The notes: generated from the sequence alone by a model not told the origin. DNA of 64,000 bases from Papaver somniferum (GCF_003573695.1 NC_039362.1:200871215-200935214); one strand, 5' to 3'. Positions 30,880 to 44,077 are shown, counted from the stretch's first letter. Numbers and translations: made by a program.

Positions 30880-31835
30880 CATTTCATGAGTATGAGAATC
30901 ATACATAACAGATTTTAGAACTTCACCACTATGTTCACAAACTAGGTACGCGAACAACAGTTTCGGACCTTGGACTAGTCAAGCCGTTCGCAAACCCGGT
31001 TTGCGAACAACTGTTCCGGACCCAACTCAAGGAAACCCTTTCGCATACCAATTACGCAAATAAGAGTTATGGACCTTCTCGGATAAATCCATTTGTATAC
31101 TAGGTACGGAAACAAGAGTTCCGGACCTGAATCATCACAATACAGTTCGCATACTAGGTATGCATACCGTGTTGTATCCAGACATGGGTAATTGTTCTAA
31201 ACTCTCATTTCAATCATTGAAACATCCTTAGAAGGCTAAAATAGTAGTCTCACACATACCATTAGCTTCAAATCATTTTCAAGTGATCGAATGATAAATA
31301 CGAAACTTCCCGAGCTAACATCAAATGACTATCTCACACAAATCATATAAGATGTTCAAGGTAATTTTCACATGATCGTCTTTTGACTTAATATTTAGTT
31401 TCCAACAATTAGATTGTTTCCAACTAAACTCGTCATGCATATGATGAACATAGATAAAGTAAAAAAATTTCCAACACATATTTGGAGAAATATATAAGCG
31501 AGATAAACTCGGCCTGAAATATCAAATGTGTATAATGTAAAAGCCATATACGACTTATTTTCATTAGAATATAAAATTGAAGAGACTTCTGAGTGATAGA
31601 TAAGCTTTAGTCTCCACATACCTTTTGTTGATGAAGTTCCTCCAAAATCCTCAGTAGATCTTCTTCTTCAATTGGTGAACGTCGTCAAGTCTAAATCTCA
31701 ACTACACATTCTATCATAATCCGAGACATAGTTATAAGTATACTAGAAATTAAGTACATAGTTTTGATCAACTAAACTTGAAAAACAAGCTTGAGATAGT
31801 AACGCTTGAGAGTTCAACCGAGCAGTGCTCTAAAA

Positions 31836-32020
31836 CTTTCCCCATTTTTCAATTTTAGTGACAAAACTATCAATACATATGGATTACAAAATAAATAAAC
31901 TTTGTAGCTTCTCGTCCATCATGCTTGATTTCCTTGGCTCTTCAACATTCCTTGAATTCTTCGCTACTCCAAGTACTCCAGCGATTCTGGACGTGCTCAA
32001 CTCAGCATCATGGTTGTTGA
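31836..32020 (-). other. Element D interior next to its 3' LTR, with polypurine tract
   Basis: On the minus strand 'aaaaatggggaaag' lies directly before the LTR start at 31835. The rest matches the end of the interior seen in element H (38170-38212) in diverged form and continues after the H insertion at 40649. Confidence 0.6.
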
Positions 32021-32025
32021 AGATC

Positions 32026-34460
32026 TGTTAGAGCATAGCTCGGTCGACCTCGCATGCGTTGCTATCTCAAGCATGTTTGTCAATGTTAGTGATCAAAACT
32101 ATGAGTCTTGATTTCTAGTCTACATAGCTAAGTCTCGGACTAGGATGGAAAAGTGTAGTTGAGCTCAAGGACTTCATGGCGATTCATCATACAACGACGA
32201 AGATCTACTCAAGAAACCGTGGAACTTCATCAACAAAAAGGTATGTGGATACTTGAACTTATATATCACTCAAAAGTCTATCTCTTTTATCTCTTACTTC
32301 TTATGAGACAAAAGTCGTATGCTATATAGACTGGATCATACACATTTGATATTTCGAGCCGAGTATATCTCGCCTATCTATATCTCGAAATCATGTGTTG
32401 GTAAAGCGTTTCGCTTTGATCGGGTTTATCTTCACCTAATGACGAAAGTCATATTGTTTCAGTCACTTTGAAAATCTCTTTGACGAGAAATAGTGTAACA
32501 ACTACATAACGTCCTCTAAGAATGTTTCAATGGTTGGAATGAGAGTTTAGGTCAATATAACCAATGATGGGTATAAGCATTGTGTGGAAACACATATGTG
32601 CATAAGTCATATCCCTTAATCCGAAGTTTGCGAACTTTGTTGATTGAGAGAAACCGGAGGAATTGGCTTTGCCAAGTCCGCGAACTGACGGAAGTTCTCT
32701 TGACGAGAATTTCTGTTGGGATTTTCTTAAAACTCGTTTGCGCGTTAAGTACGCGGTCCGCGAGCCTAGTCCGCGAACTGGCGGGAGTCTCCTTGCCGAG
32801 ATTTTCTGCTGAGTTTGGAAAACTCTGTCGGTTGCCTTAAGTCCGCGAACTTGCTTGCGTACTTGAGTGGGTTATGATCTAAAGATGTGCTCTGAACATG
32901 AAACTTAAATTACTAAGGAATGCAGTATGCAAACCGTGGCTATAAAGTTCATGAGCCGATTCAATCGAATCGAATCATCTTTGTTTCAATTATGTCTTGT
33001 GTAGTTACGTAAGACGTCATAGCAATTGAACAACTCTCTAACTAGTTCATTTGAGTCAATTGAACTAGTTATGGTGAAGAATAACAAGGTTAATATGAAA
33101 TGCTCATATGGTTAACCTTTTGGGTTATTATGTTGAACCAACATACACGTACACGTTTGGGCACGGTTTTCACAAACCCATTAAACGTATATCTCAAGTG
33201 TGTCTGACAAGCTAAGTTTTCGATCTAACGGTTGAGAAATATTAGCTTGAATCTAAATCAGGTTTCATCTAACGGTGAATATGGATTGCTTTGTACCTAA
33301 GGAAAAACCCTGATTTGAAAACTATATATAGGAGACATCTAGCATTTGGAAAAACTAATCCCCACACGTCTGTGTGATACTAGTGCACTCGCTAGAGTCG
33401 ATTCTCCTCTAACTTTTGATTTTCTTCTCTAAGACCAGGTTAACGACTTAAATACTTCATTGGGATTGTGAAGCCAGGCCGATACTACTTTTATCGTAGT
33501 TATGTGATCTGATCTTGCATCTTCTATCGTACGAGTACAATCTTTGATTGACTTGAGATCGTGAGAGTTCTCCGATAGGCAAGATAAAGAAGTCACAAAC
33601 ATCTTCGTCTCACTGTTTGTGATTCCTCGACGTCCGCTTGTTTATACAAGTAAGACTGTTGAGAGGTGATTGGTTAATCTATGATGTTCTTCGGGAATAT
33701 AAGACCGGATTATCAATTGGTTCCTGTTCACCTTGACTTCATATCATAAAACGGAACAAAAACCTAGGGTTCTTTTGTGGGAGACTGATTTATCCTTTGA
33801 TAGACTTTTCTGTGTGAGACAGATTTGTTTATTATCAAGTCTGCGATTTTGGGTTGCAGCAACTCTTGGTTGTGGGTGAGATCAGCTAAGGGAATCAAGT
33901 GCGCAGTATCTTGCTGGGATCAGAGGCGTAGGAGTACAACTGTACCTTGGATCGGTAGGAGACTGATTGGGGTTCAACTATAGTCCACTCCGAAGTTAGC
34001 TCGGAGTAGGCTAGTGTCTGTAGCGGCTTAATACAGTGTGTATTCAACCTGGACTAGGTCCCAGAGTTTTTCTTCATTTTCGGTTTATTCGTTAACAAAA
34101 TTTCTGATGTCTGTGTTATTTCTTTTCCGCATTATATTTTTATATAATTGAAATAATACAGGTTGTGCGTTAAATATCATCAATTGGAAATCCGACCTTT
34201 GGTTGTTGATTGATATTTATTGTTCCTTGGACATTGGTCTTTGGTACCGTCCAAGTATTCCTTGTGTTTGATTAAGACTCGCTGATTTCTAGTAGCTTGA
34301 GTAATATCAAAAACAAGAGAGAGATATTAACTCCTTGAGATACTTTTATCTAGATTGAGTCTGACTGTCTAGTTGATTCTCTAGCAAAGTATTTCGGAGT
34401 TAGTCCATACAGATTGCTAAGCGAAATATTGGGTGGTGTTGTTAGACCCCCGCTTTTTCA
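32026..34460 (+). repeat. 5' LTR of element H (2435 bp)
   Basis: TGTTAGAGCATAGC...CGCTTTTTCA. TATA-like actatatatagg at 33321. The part around 32620-32850 has repeated 'agtccgcgaac' and 'gtttgcgaac' motifs. Frames here such as 32580-32840 are not genes. Confidence 0.92.
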
Positions 34461-34462
34461 AT

Positions 34463-34474
34463 TGGTATCAGAGC
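34463..34474 (+). promoter_or_regulatory. Primer-binding site of element H (initiator-Met tRNA type)
   Basis: tggtatcagagc lies two bases after the LTR. This sequence is the usual plant Copia site complementary to the 3' end of initiator methionine tRNA. Confidence 0.85.
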
Positions 34475-34525
34475 ATGCAAACACACTAAGACCTCATCAG
34501 TCTGTGTTTGTAGCGATATGACTCT

Positions 34526-35704
34526 ATGGACAGAGATGCTATATCTACTAACGTACCACCAGTATTCGATGGCTCCAATTACTCATTGTGAAAAGTTGTT
34601 ATGCGAGTTTTTCTTCAATCGCGTGATTTTTAATCATGGGTATATTTTGTTAATGGCTATGATGCGCCCGTTGTTGCAGTTGGAGATATAATTGTTCCCA
34701 AGAATATTAGTGATTATAGTCCTGCAAATTTACTTGCTGCTATGCAAAACTCTGACGGTTTCAATTCTATCATACATGCCATTACCCCAAGCCTTCTGCA
34801 CCACGTGTCAAGTCGCACTAAGTCTAGAGATGCTTGGGATATCTTAGAAAGTGTATTTGAAGGAAATACCAGTGAAAAGGAAGCCAGACTTCAGAATCTG
34901 AATTCCAAATGGGAAAATCTTCGCATGGCAGATAGTGAAACTATTGATGATTTTTATCACAAAGTGTCTGAAATTGTGAATGCATCATTTGCATTCGGTA
35001 AGGCCATTTCTGAAAAGGAAGTTGTGATGAAAATCCTCAGATCGCTGCCATCAAAATACGACTCTAAGAAGCATGCCATCATTGAGGAAAATAACCCGGA
35101 TACTCTTTCCAACGCTTCTCTAATTGGAAAGTTAAGAATTCTTGACCAGGAAACAGGAAGAGCGTTTGCACTTAACGATGTGAATAAAACTGTGATGTCT
35201 TCTTATCACGTGTCCTGGGTTGATGAATGTGATCTTTCAGTAATAGTCGAAGAAGTCAAGAGTTTAATCAAGAAGAGAAATTTTTTTGCAGGTTCTTCGT
35301 CTACTCTTTATCCTGAGGATATCTCAACAAAAGACGTTAACCCTCCGAATAACTCAGATGAGTCTAGTATGTGTAATGGATTTACTGCACTTACTGTAGA
35401 TTCGCTTTCAACTTCAAATTCTGATTCTGAACTTGGAGTTGACTCTGAGGTCATTAATCTCCTTAATAAAGAGATTCTACGTGAGAACCTTAGTCTTAAA
35501 GCCTCCTTGGGGAATGTTGAATCTTCTCTCCAGACAAAGAATATTGAGATTGAGCAACTTAATATTAAATTCATTAAAACCTTGTCTCTAAAGGAAAATG
35601 AGATTAACTATCTCAGAGATGATCTGCAAAGATTGTCTGGAAGTTCTGAAAAAATTGCAGCAATGTTGTTTGGTCAGAGATCCTTTGGAAACAATCAGGT
35701 TTAG
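34526..35704 (+). pseudogene. Copia gag (DUF4219/UBN2) of element H
   Basis: The ATG at 34526 starts MDRDAIST followed by VPPVFDGSNY, the DUF4219 signature. In the same frame are two stops (a TGA where Trp is expected, and a TAA). An open part from 34742 carries UBN2 gag sequence: SRDAWDILESVFEGN, ARLQNLNSKWENLRM, DDFYHKVSEIVNASFAFG and MKILRSLPSKYDSKKHAII. The C-terminal half is acidic and helical, with heptad-like leucines (NLLNKEILRENLSLKAS), likely coiled coil. This gag builds the cytoplasmic particle. A zinc-knuckle remnant (FCGHSNHNKDTC) follows in another frame near 35820. Two stops mean no full product unless they are read through. Confidence 0.82.
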
Positions 35705-38212
35705 GTTTCAACAGCAAATCAGCTAATGTGATGGTGTCTGCAGATCAGGAAACAATGGTTGGTTGCAGTGTCAAACAGAAAAAATTGCTTGGTAACAGGA
35801 AATCCACAATAATCTTCTCCTTCTGTGGACACTCAAACCATAATAAAGATACTTGTTAGAGATTCAAGAGGAACAACAAAAGGATCACCAAACTTGAAAA
35901 GAACATGCAACGAGTAAGTTTGGATAATGATATGCAAAGGAAGAATTCCAGAAGAGGTAAGAAATCTTCTAGCACAACCTACGGTGACAAGCCACAAAAA
36001 AACAAAGAACGTGAGCGTTTGCCCCGTCCAAACACCAACTAAAGTGGTGATGTTTTCCTTCTCATATCTAACTTGAGAATATTAGAAGTGTTCCTAAAGT
36101 GGCTCAGGTTAATGTTTATTTCCTTGTATGTTTGATAGGAAAAGATTTCTCTCAAAACTTATCAAGGGATTGTAGCTTATAAATCTCTAGTTCTTGGTTG
36201 TTTTCTTCTTCTGTCATTTTGTTCTAATGGCTTCTGTAACAAGAAGTGTTACCAGAAAAGATGTAATGGAAGTTGTCAATGTACTACTATGCAAAGGAAC
36301 TTCCTCAGGGACAATGAAGAAGAAGTCAACAATATTTGGAAAAGTTTCTTCCTCTAACAATCTTTGGATTCTTCAATAATGAAAAAGAGTACTCAGTTGA
36401 ATGTCTGAGGAAAATCTATGATACCTAGTAAGTCTTCTTTTTGGATTAGTTGGAAAAATAACTAGCGTTTTGAATAGCGAAAACTGTGACTACACATAGC
36501 TATTTTTGTTTTCATCTTCTTGTGTTATTTTTTAGGTTTATTGTTTTTAAATTCTGAAAATATTTGGAGGATGATGTTATTGCAGTATTAATCTGTTTGA
36601 TTTTGAAGTATTGCAATATTTTGATGGGATATATATTGTTTGCGTCCGTGAACTTGAAGGTCCCATATGCTGTCAAAAGTAAAGTCGTTCATGAATTGGT
36701 ATTCGTATTGATGAAAGGACGAATGGACTTTTGAAAAATACAAAAGTTATGCCTATGCAGTCATTAATTTGATGGAAAATAGTATAAAATCTTTTGTGAG
36801 ACAAGGATAAAGTTTATTATGTCATTATGAAAATAGTGATCGAAAGATAGAATAGATCCTTGTATGTATTCCACAGTATTGATCTTCATTGATCCATTCT
36901 TTTTGTATTACCGTGAGGCTCCATAATGTGTCTTATGTCGAGCACGATACAACTAAGTTGATTATTTTGATTGACTTTGTTGGTTGTTTCGTAAGATGCT
37001 ACGTGTTGAGCATTTTGAAGTAAATTAATCATCTTGGTTGGTTATTTAGTTATTTGCTCCAAAAGTCTTCTTTTGTCGAGCAAAACAATTGACAATTAAT
37101 TTGATTACTTTTGTGATTAGTTTGGTTGTTTGTATTCCAATTAGATTAAATATGGGTTCTCTTGTAATTAGTCTAGTTGAGTATTCATATATTCCACAAG
37201 TCCTTGTGTTGAGTATATGAACGGATATAGTAATCATGTTCTATTGGTTAATGTAGTCGTATATTCCGTAAGGTTTTCCTTATGTTGAGTATGTGAATGG
37301 TTAAGTTAGTCATCTCCGTTTGATTACCTTAGTCGTAGCTCCGTAAGTTTACTTATGTTGAGCACAATCAATTATATTGATCACTTTTGTGGTTTGATTT
37401 AGTTGTATTTTCCAATTAAATTAATCATGGGTTTACTTGTGATTAATTTGATTGAATTTTGGATATAGAAAATCATTCATTTTTGTTGTCCAATTAAAAA
37501 ACCTTCTTTTCTTTCGAAATTAAGGTCGCTCTTGTTGCTCTTTCGGGAATGACATCAAATGGGGGAGAGTTCTTTTGAACTTGTGCTTAATGGTAATATC
37601 TTGCGGGGTGTGCGGCTGTGGAATTTTATAGGGGTTATCTTGTATCTTAAAACTCCTTGATGAATGCATTTAGCTTCGGCTTTATGATTGCATCTAAATT
37701 AAGTTGGTATGTATTTTTTCTTTTAGTCTATGAAACTTCTCTTGTCGGAAATTTCATTAGGATCCCGTTCTTGTACCTTTGCCAATTTTATTGACAAAAA
37801 GGGGGAGAATTAATGTGTAGTTCTACTACATATACATATGGTTTTCGGATCATTGTGTAAGGGAGAGAATTTTTCATGTGAGATGGAGTATTGACTAAGG
37901 GGGGAGTGATACATATCACCATAGTATTATTGTTAAAGTCGTGATGCAATTGGACTTTGATGTTACATAATAATACTATGTCACTGTATAATGATGATCG
38001 ATAATCTCGATTTCTCTCATTGTTATAGCTACGGATCTTCAACAACGGTGATGCTAAAATTACAACCTTTGGGATCATTGGAGTACTTGGAAGGACGAAG
38101 ATTTCAAGGAACGTTGAAGATTAGACTATGGAATAGGAGCCACTAAAGTTTATCTTTTTTGTATTCCATATGTATTAATAGTTTTGTCACTAAAATTGAC
38201 AAAGGGGGAGAT
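35705..38212 (+). other. Element H region after gag, with repeated purine tracts
   Basis: It holds the zinc-knuckle remnant near 35820-35860, a basic Ser/Arg/Lys stretch to about 36040 with stops, and a 50-codon frame at 36227-36379 (MASVTRSVTRK...) in the place of the small second ORF of element D. The rest is non-coding. Purine tracts of the type gggggag occur at about 37557, 37796, 37897 and 38201. The last abuts the 3' LTR and is the polypurine tract. Confidence 0.6.
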
Positions 38213-40643
38213 TGTTAGAGCATAGCTCGGTCGACTTCGCATGCGTTGCTATCTCAAGCATGTTTGTCAATGTTAGTGATCAAAACTATGAGTCTTGATT
38301 TCTAGCCAAGTCTCGGACTAGGATAGAAAAGTGTAGTTGAGCTCAAGGACTTCATGGACATTCATCATACAAAGAACGAATATTTACTCAAGGAACCGTG
38401 GAACTTCATCAACAAAAAGTTATGTGGAGACTTGAAATTATCTATCACTCAAAAGTCTATCTCTTATATCTCCTACTTCTTATGAGACAAAAGTCGTATG
38501 CTATATAGACTAGATCATACACATTTGATATTTCGAGCCGAGTATATCTCGCCTATCTATATCTCGAAATCATGTGTTGGTAAAGCGTTTCGCTTTAATC
38601 GGGTTTATCTTCACCTAATGACGAAAGTCATATTGTTTCAATCACTTTGAAAATCGCTTTGACGAGAAATAGTTTAGAAACTATATAACGTCCTCTAAGA
38701 ATGTTTCAATGGTTGGAATGATAGTTTAGGTCAATATAACCAACGATGGATATAAGCATTGTGTGGAAACACATATGTGCATAAGTCTTATTCCTTAATC
38801 CGAAGTTTGCGAACTTTGTTGATTGAGAAACCGGAGGAATTGGCTTTGCCAAGTCCACGAACTCAGTTTGCGAACTCAGTCCACAAACTGACGAAAGTTC
38901 TCTTGCCGTGAATTTTTGCTGGGATTTTCCAAAAACTCGTTTACGCATTAAGTCCGCGAACTGGCGGAAGTCTCCTTGCCGATATTTTCTGCTAAGTTTG
39001 GAAAACTCTGTCGGTTGCCTTAAGTCCGCGAACTTGCTTGCGTACTTGAGTGGGTTATGATATAAATATGTGCTCTGAACATGAAACTTAAATTACTAAG
39101 GAATGTAGTATGCAAACCGTGGCTATAAAGTTCATGAGCCGATTCAATCGAATCGAATCATCTTTGTTTCAATTGTGTCTTGTGTAGTTACATAAGATCT
39201 CATAGAAATTGAACAACTCTCTAACTAGTCCATTTGAGTCAATTGAGCTAGTTATGGTGAAGAAGAACAAGGTTAATATGAAATGCTCATATGGTTAAAC
39301 TTTTGGGTTACTATGTTGAACCAACATACACGTACACGTTTGGGCACGGTTTTCACAAACCTAGTAAACGTAAATCTCAAGTGTGTGTGACAAGCTAAGT
39401 TTTCGATCTAACAGTTGACAAATATTAGTTTGATTCTAAATCAGGTTTTCATATGACGGTGAATATGGATTGCTTTGTACCTAAGGCAAAACCTTGATTT
39501 GAAGATTATATATAGGAGACATCTAGCATTGGGCAAAACTAATCCCCACACGTCTGTGTGATACTAGTGCGCTCGCTAGACTCGATTCTCCTCCAATCTT
39601 TGGTTTTCTTCTCTAAAAACAGGTTAACGACTTAAAGACTTCATTGGTATTGTGAAGCCATGTCGATACTACTTTTATCGTAATTGTGTGATCTGATCTT
39701 GCATCTTTTATCGTACGAGTACAATCTTTGATTGACTTGAGATCGTGAGAGTTCTCTGATAGGCAAGATAAAGAAGTCACAAACATCTTCGTCTCACTGT
39801 TTGTGATTCCTCGACGTCCTCTTATTTATACAATTAAGACTGTTGAGAGGTGATTGATTAATCTAGGCTGTTCTTCGGGAATATAAGACCGGATTATCAA
39901 TTGGTTCCTGTTCAACTTGATTTCATATCATAATACGGAACAAAAACCTAAGGTTCTTCTACGGGAGACGGATTTATCCTTTGATAGACTTTTCTATGTG
40001 AGACAAATTTGTTTATTATCAAGTCTGCGATTTTGGGTTGCAGCAACTCTTGGTTGTGGGTGAGATCATCTAAGGGAATCAAATGCGCAGTATCCTTCTG
40101 GGATCAGAGGCGTATAAGAACAATTTTACCTTGGATCGGTGGGAGACTGATTGGGTTTCAACTACAGTCCAGTCTGAAGTTAACTTGGAGTAGGCTAGTG
40201 TTTGTAGCGGCTTAATACAGTGGGTATTCAATCTGGATTAGGTCCCGGGGTTTTCTACATTTGTGGTTTCCTCGTTAACAAAATTTCTGGTGTATGTGTT
40301 ATTTCTTTTTCGCATTATATTTTTATATAATTGAAATAATACAGGTTGTGCGTTGAAGATCATCAATTGGAAATCCGACCTTTGGTTGTTGACTGATATT
40401 GATTGATCCTTGGACATTATTCTTTGGTACCGTCCAAGTATTCCTTGTGTTTGATTAGGACTCGTTGATTTCTATTAGCTTGAGTAATATCAAAAACAAG
40501 AGAGAGATATTAACTCCTTGAGATACTTTTATCTAGATTGAGTCTGGATGTCTAGTTGATTCTCTAGCAAAGTATTTCGAAGTTAGTCCATACAGATTTC
40601 TAAGTGAAATATTGGGTGGTGTTATTAGACCCCCGCTTTTTCA
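38213..40643 (+). repeat. 3' LTR of element H (2431 bp)
   Basis: Near-full match to 32026-34460, with scattered substitutions and small indels, same ends. Confidence 0.92.
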
Positions 40644-40648
40644 AGATC

Positions 40649-41672
40649 TGTAGCCATAACAATAAGAAAACAGATGTTCTCAATCATTGTTATACAATGT
40701 CATAGTATTATTATTTAGAATCAAATTCCAATTGTATCACAACTTTGAAATAATACTATGGTGATATGTATCACTCCCCCTTAGTCAATACTTCCATCTT
40801 ACAATGAAAACCGCTCCCCCTTACATAATGATCCGTAAACCATATGTATGTAGAGTGAACTACCAAATAATTCTCCACCTTTTTGTCAATATAAATTGGC
40901 AAAGGTACGAAAAATACGGTATCATAATGAAATTTTCCAAATGATACTTCATGACTAAAAGAAAACATATTAACTTTGTTTCGATGATTTCACATAGTCG
41001 AAATTTAGTGTATTCATCATGGAGTTTATAAAGATACAAGATAACTCCTACAATATTCCACAGCCGTACTCCCCACAAAGATTTGGCAATTAAGCAGAAG
41101 TTCAATTAAGAACTCTCCCTCATTTGATGTCATTCCCAAGAGAACAACATGAGAGACCTTACTTTTACGAGAAAAAAAAGGATTTCTTTGGACATTAACA
41201 AACCACATGGCTTTGTATCGAGTAAACTCGAATAAATTAACTACAAGAAGATCTTATTAATTAATTTAATCGGAAACACTCAAGATAAGAAAACTTACGG
41301 AGCCATACAATACTTTCACATAAAAGTGGATCAGGGAAAAATCAATACTGCGGAATTTTTCAAAAGTTCATTCTATCTTTCATCAATATTTGCATAATGA
41401 CATAATAGACTTAACTTTTGAGCATATATGAGATAAGAACAGTTCACGAACGTAAACACATATATATCTCATAAGTAATTGCAATAAATGAAATCAAAAA
41501 GATTAAATACAGTAAAAATCATCTTCCAAATAACTTTAGAATTTAAATAAATAAATCTAAAAACATTACAAGATGAAAATCGTTGAAATAGCTATGTGTA
41601 ATCACAAATAATGTTATTACAAACCCTAGTTATCCTTCTTAAACATAAGAATAAATTATCATAAGAAGTTTC
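40649..41672 (-). other. Element D interior with repeated purine tracts
   Basis: The minus strand carries several aaggggga-type tracts (plus-strand ctccccctta at about 40774 and 40814, ctctccctc at 41113). These match the multi-tract region of element H. No gene is supported. Confidence 0.5.
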
Positions 41673-42056
41673 CTAGACATTAAGATTCTTGAAAAATTCT
41701 TTAGCGTCCCCGAACTCCTTATCGTCAACATATATTGAAACATAAGGTTCATGAAGAAAGGGCTCAATTCCAACAAACCTTCTTGACTGTTGCCGAATCA
41801 GAGCCTTCTGAATTTCAAGAGATCTTAGAACAATAGACTTTATTTGTTGAATCTTCATCCTTGTTTATTTTAACTCTTCAAGAACAATAGAGAACTTCGG
41901 AACATTTGAGGTGTTAGCCCTTGGTTTCTTCATATTCTTCCTTTTTCTCTTCAAAGTTGTAGATGAATGGGATTTGTATTTTTCCTTCATGACTGATGGC
42001 TTAACAATCATATTAGTATCTTTTCCATCAGAAGAGATGCTACTTGCAGTCTCCAT
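41673..42056 (-). pseudogene. Small second ORF of element D, unknown function
   Basis: A basic 63-codon frame from 42056 (METASSISSD..., with TLKRKRKNMKKPRAN) ends at a TAA. A second 61-codon frame starting a few bases later (MKIQQIKSIVLRSLEIQ) may be its continuation. It lies between gag and the 3' LTR, where element H has another small frame. The basic stretch could be a nuclear or nucleic-acid binding region, but that is a guess. I recognise no family. Confidence 0.35.
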
Positions 42057-42651
42057 ACAATTAAAATATGGAATTTATGAAAAGGAACACAAAAACAATA
42101 GCTCCACAAATAACCTTCTGATGAAAAATTTTTAGAAAAGGAAAACAATGTAGGGTAATAGAACCTATATACAAGGAAATATGGTTCACGTACCATCAAC
42201 ACATACAGCCCTAAAGAGGGTAGGAATGTCGATTTTGACCCCTTTTTTTATTCAAATACTGAGAAATCTTTTCAATACCACTCTTTGACAATATGAAAAG
42301 AATAACCAGTAATTCAGAAAACAAAACTCAAAAAACATACTAGAATTTTTTTTGATCTTATAGCTCGACTGTGTACAACACTTGTCTCTTTTCAAAATAT
42401 GGGAACATGAGACAAAATGCACTTTCAACACAACTAGACTGTGTTGGGTGAACAATAATTTGTCCACCACATGGTTCCTACAAGAAATTTTTAACCTCCC
42501 ATTTTATAGGTCGTTTAGACCTAGTTCTTTTATGTAGTGATTTAACTATTTCTTTAGAAATCAACTTCTTAGCAGAAGAGTTAAAAAAACATACCTCGTA
42601 CGGATTTGACTTTAGAACAAGGTTGAGTTTGTTTTCTAATCGATTAGTTTT

Positions 42652-44026
42652 CTATTGAAGTTTGTTGACATATCTTACTTTATGTTTGTACTTGAAACAA
42701 TTACAAAGTCCATGACCCTTAATAGTACAATAAGAGCATATCAATGGGGAGGATTGTTCAGACACGATAGTCGAACATGTTGCTAAACAAAGTGAAGTAC
42801 CTGAAACATGTGAGACAAAGTTTTCATTAGTAATAGAAAAATCCATTTCATCCTCCAATGTGGTCCATATGATTTCTCCAAGAAAAATATCAAGATTGAT
42901 GTGAGTATTGCTATAGTTATCAAAATCAATATTTTCACCAAGGAGTGCAACACTTGATTTTTCTTCAGTCGAATCATAGTGATCAGACGTTTCATCAAGA
43001 GTTGCAGCAAGACCTTTGTTCCCAGTGTATTTTCTCCGATTTGGACATTCATTGGCAAAATGACCAAAACCTTTACACTTGAAGCAATGTGGCATATCCT
43101 CATCATCAGTATAGACAGTATCCCTGTTTTTAGGAGGAACACGATCATGAGGCTCAACTAATGATCTAGGTTTATCTCTGGTGAACCGTTTAACTATCTT
43201 CAAAAGTTTATCTCTAAACTATCTTGTGATCAAAGAAACTGAGTTGTCAAGATCTTCATCTGAAGATTCGGTCTCAATAGGATCATCCAAAGAGTTGCAA
43301 ACACTCTTAATTTTACCAAGTAGTTTAGTGTTCTTTTGTGCTTTGAAGGCAGTATATTTTCAGCTTTGATTGAATGCTCGTAATCAAAGATCTTTAAATT
43401 TCCAACAAGCGTATTTCTGGAAAGTGTATCAAGGTTATTTCCCACAATGATGGCATGTTTCTTAGAATCGTATCTAGCTGGTAGTGATCTGAGAACTTTT
43501 ATCACAATGTCCATTTCATGAATAGTATTACCAAATACAAAAGATGCATTAACCATTTCAGACACTTTGTGATTAAACTCATCAAATGACTCTTCATCAT
43601 CCATACGAAGGTTTTCCCAATCAGAATTTAGGTTTTGAACTCATCAAATGACTCTTCATAGTACCTAGCTTATTTTTCAGAGGTATTCCCTTCAAATACG
43701 GTTTCTAAGATATCCCAAGCATCTTTAGACCGAGTGCACGTAGTCACATGGTGTTGACGATCTGGGTTAATGGCATGGATGATAGCATTTAATCCGCTAA
43801 ATTTTTTCTTTGCAGCAAGAATCTCGATAATATCATACTCACCAATATCCTTTTCATCTGTTACACCGTCTACTGTAACTCATGGAGGATTATAGCCATT
43901 TACAACACGAACCCATGATAGAAAATCACGCGCTTGAATAAAGGAGCACATATTAATTTTCCACCATAAGTAATTAGATCCATCGAAGACTGGAGATACG
44001 TTTATAGAGATAGCACTTATGTCCAT
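42652..44026 (-). pseudogene. Copia gag (DUF4219/UBN2, zinc knuckle) of element D
   Basis: The ATG at 44024-44026 starts MDISAISI followed by VSPVFDGSNYLWWKINM (DUF4219). The UBN2 part is split between frames. It reads SKDAWDILETVFEGN, then a stop and a short local duplication near 43610-43660 ('actcatcaaatgactcttca' twice), then ESFDEFNHKVSEMVNASF and VLRSLPARYDSKKHAII. A further frame change leads to the knuckle CFKCKGFGHFANEC (C-x2-C-x4-H-x4-C, complete) at about 43085. The frame ends at 42652 after a Cys/His-containing tail. The protein would assemble particles and bind the element RNA, but the gene is broken in at least three places. Confidence 0.8.
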
Positions 44027-44077
44027 AAAGTCAGGTTGGTACGAACACAAACTTATGAGGTCTTAGTGTTTTTGCCT

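Larger units (their letters stand above)
16255..31835 (-). repeat. 3' LTR of element D, split by E, F and G
   Basis: On the minus strand it starts TTTTAGAGCACTGCTCGG at 31835 (first base pair mutated from TG) and ends CTTCTTTTTCA at 16255. Pieces are 30885-31835, 24321-25964, 23337-23682 and 16255-16457, with target duplications shared between pieces and insertions. The piece 24344-25403 contains an internal 524-bp tandem duplication. Confidence 0.75.
32026..40643 (+). mobile_element. Element H: Ty1/Copia, Sirevirus-like, gag only
   Basis: Long LTRs (32026-34460 and 38213-40643) are flanked by the duplication agatc (32021-32025 and 40644-40648). The initiator-Met type primer site follows the left LTR and a purine tract precedes the right one. 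The 3752-bp interior encodes a UBN2-type gag with stops, a zinc-knuckle remnant and a small second frame. There is no protease, integrase or reverse transcriptase. It sits in the interior of element D in the opposite orientation and belongs to a related but distinct subfamily. Confidence 0.92.

Noticed and set aside
32580..32840. 86-codon plus-strand frame in the H LTR, and 38706-38948 on the minus strand
   Set aside because: Both lie in the same LTR region of 'gtccgcgaac' repeats. The two LTR copies do not keep the same frame open.
32026..40643. Autonomous full-length Copia element
   Set aside because: The interior is only 3.75 kb and shows no protease, integrase, reverse transcriptase or RNase H motifs in any frame.
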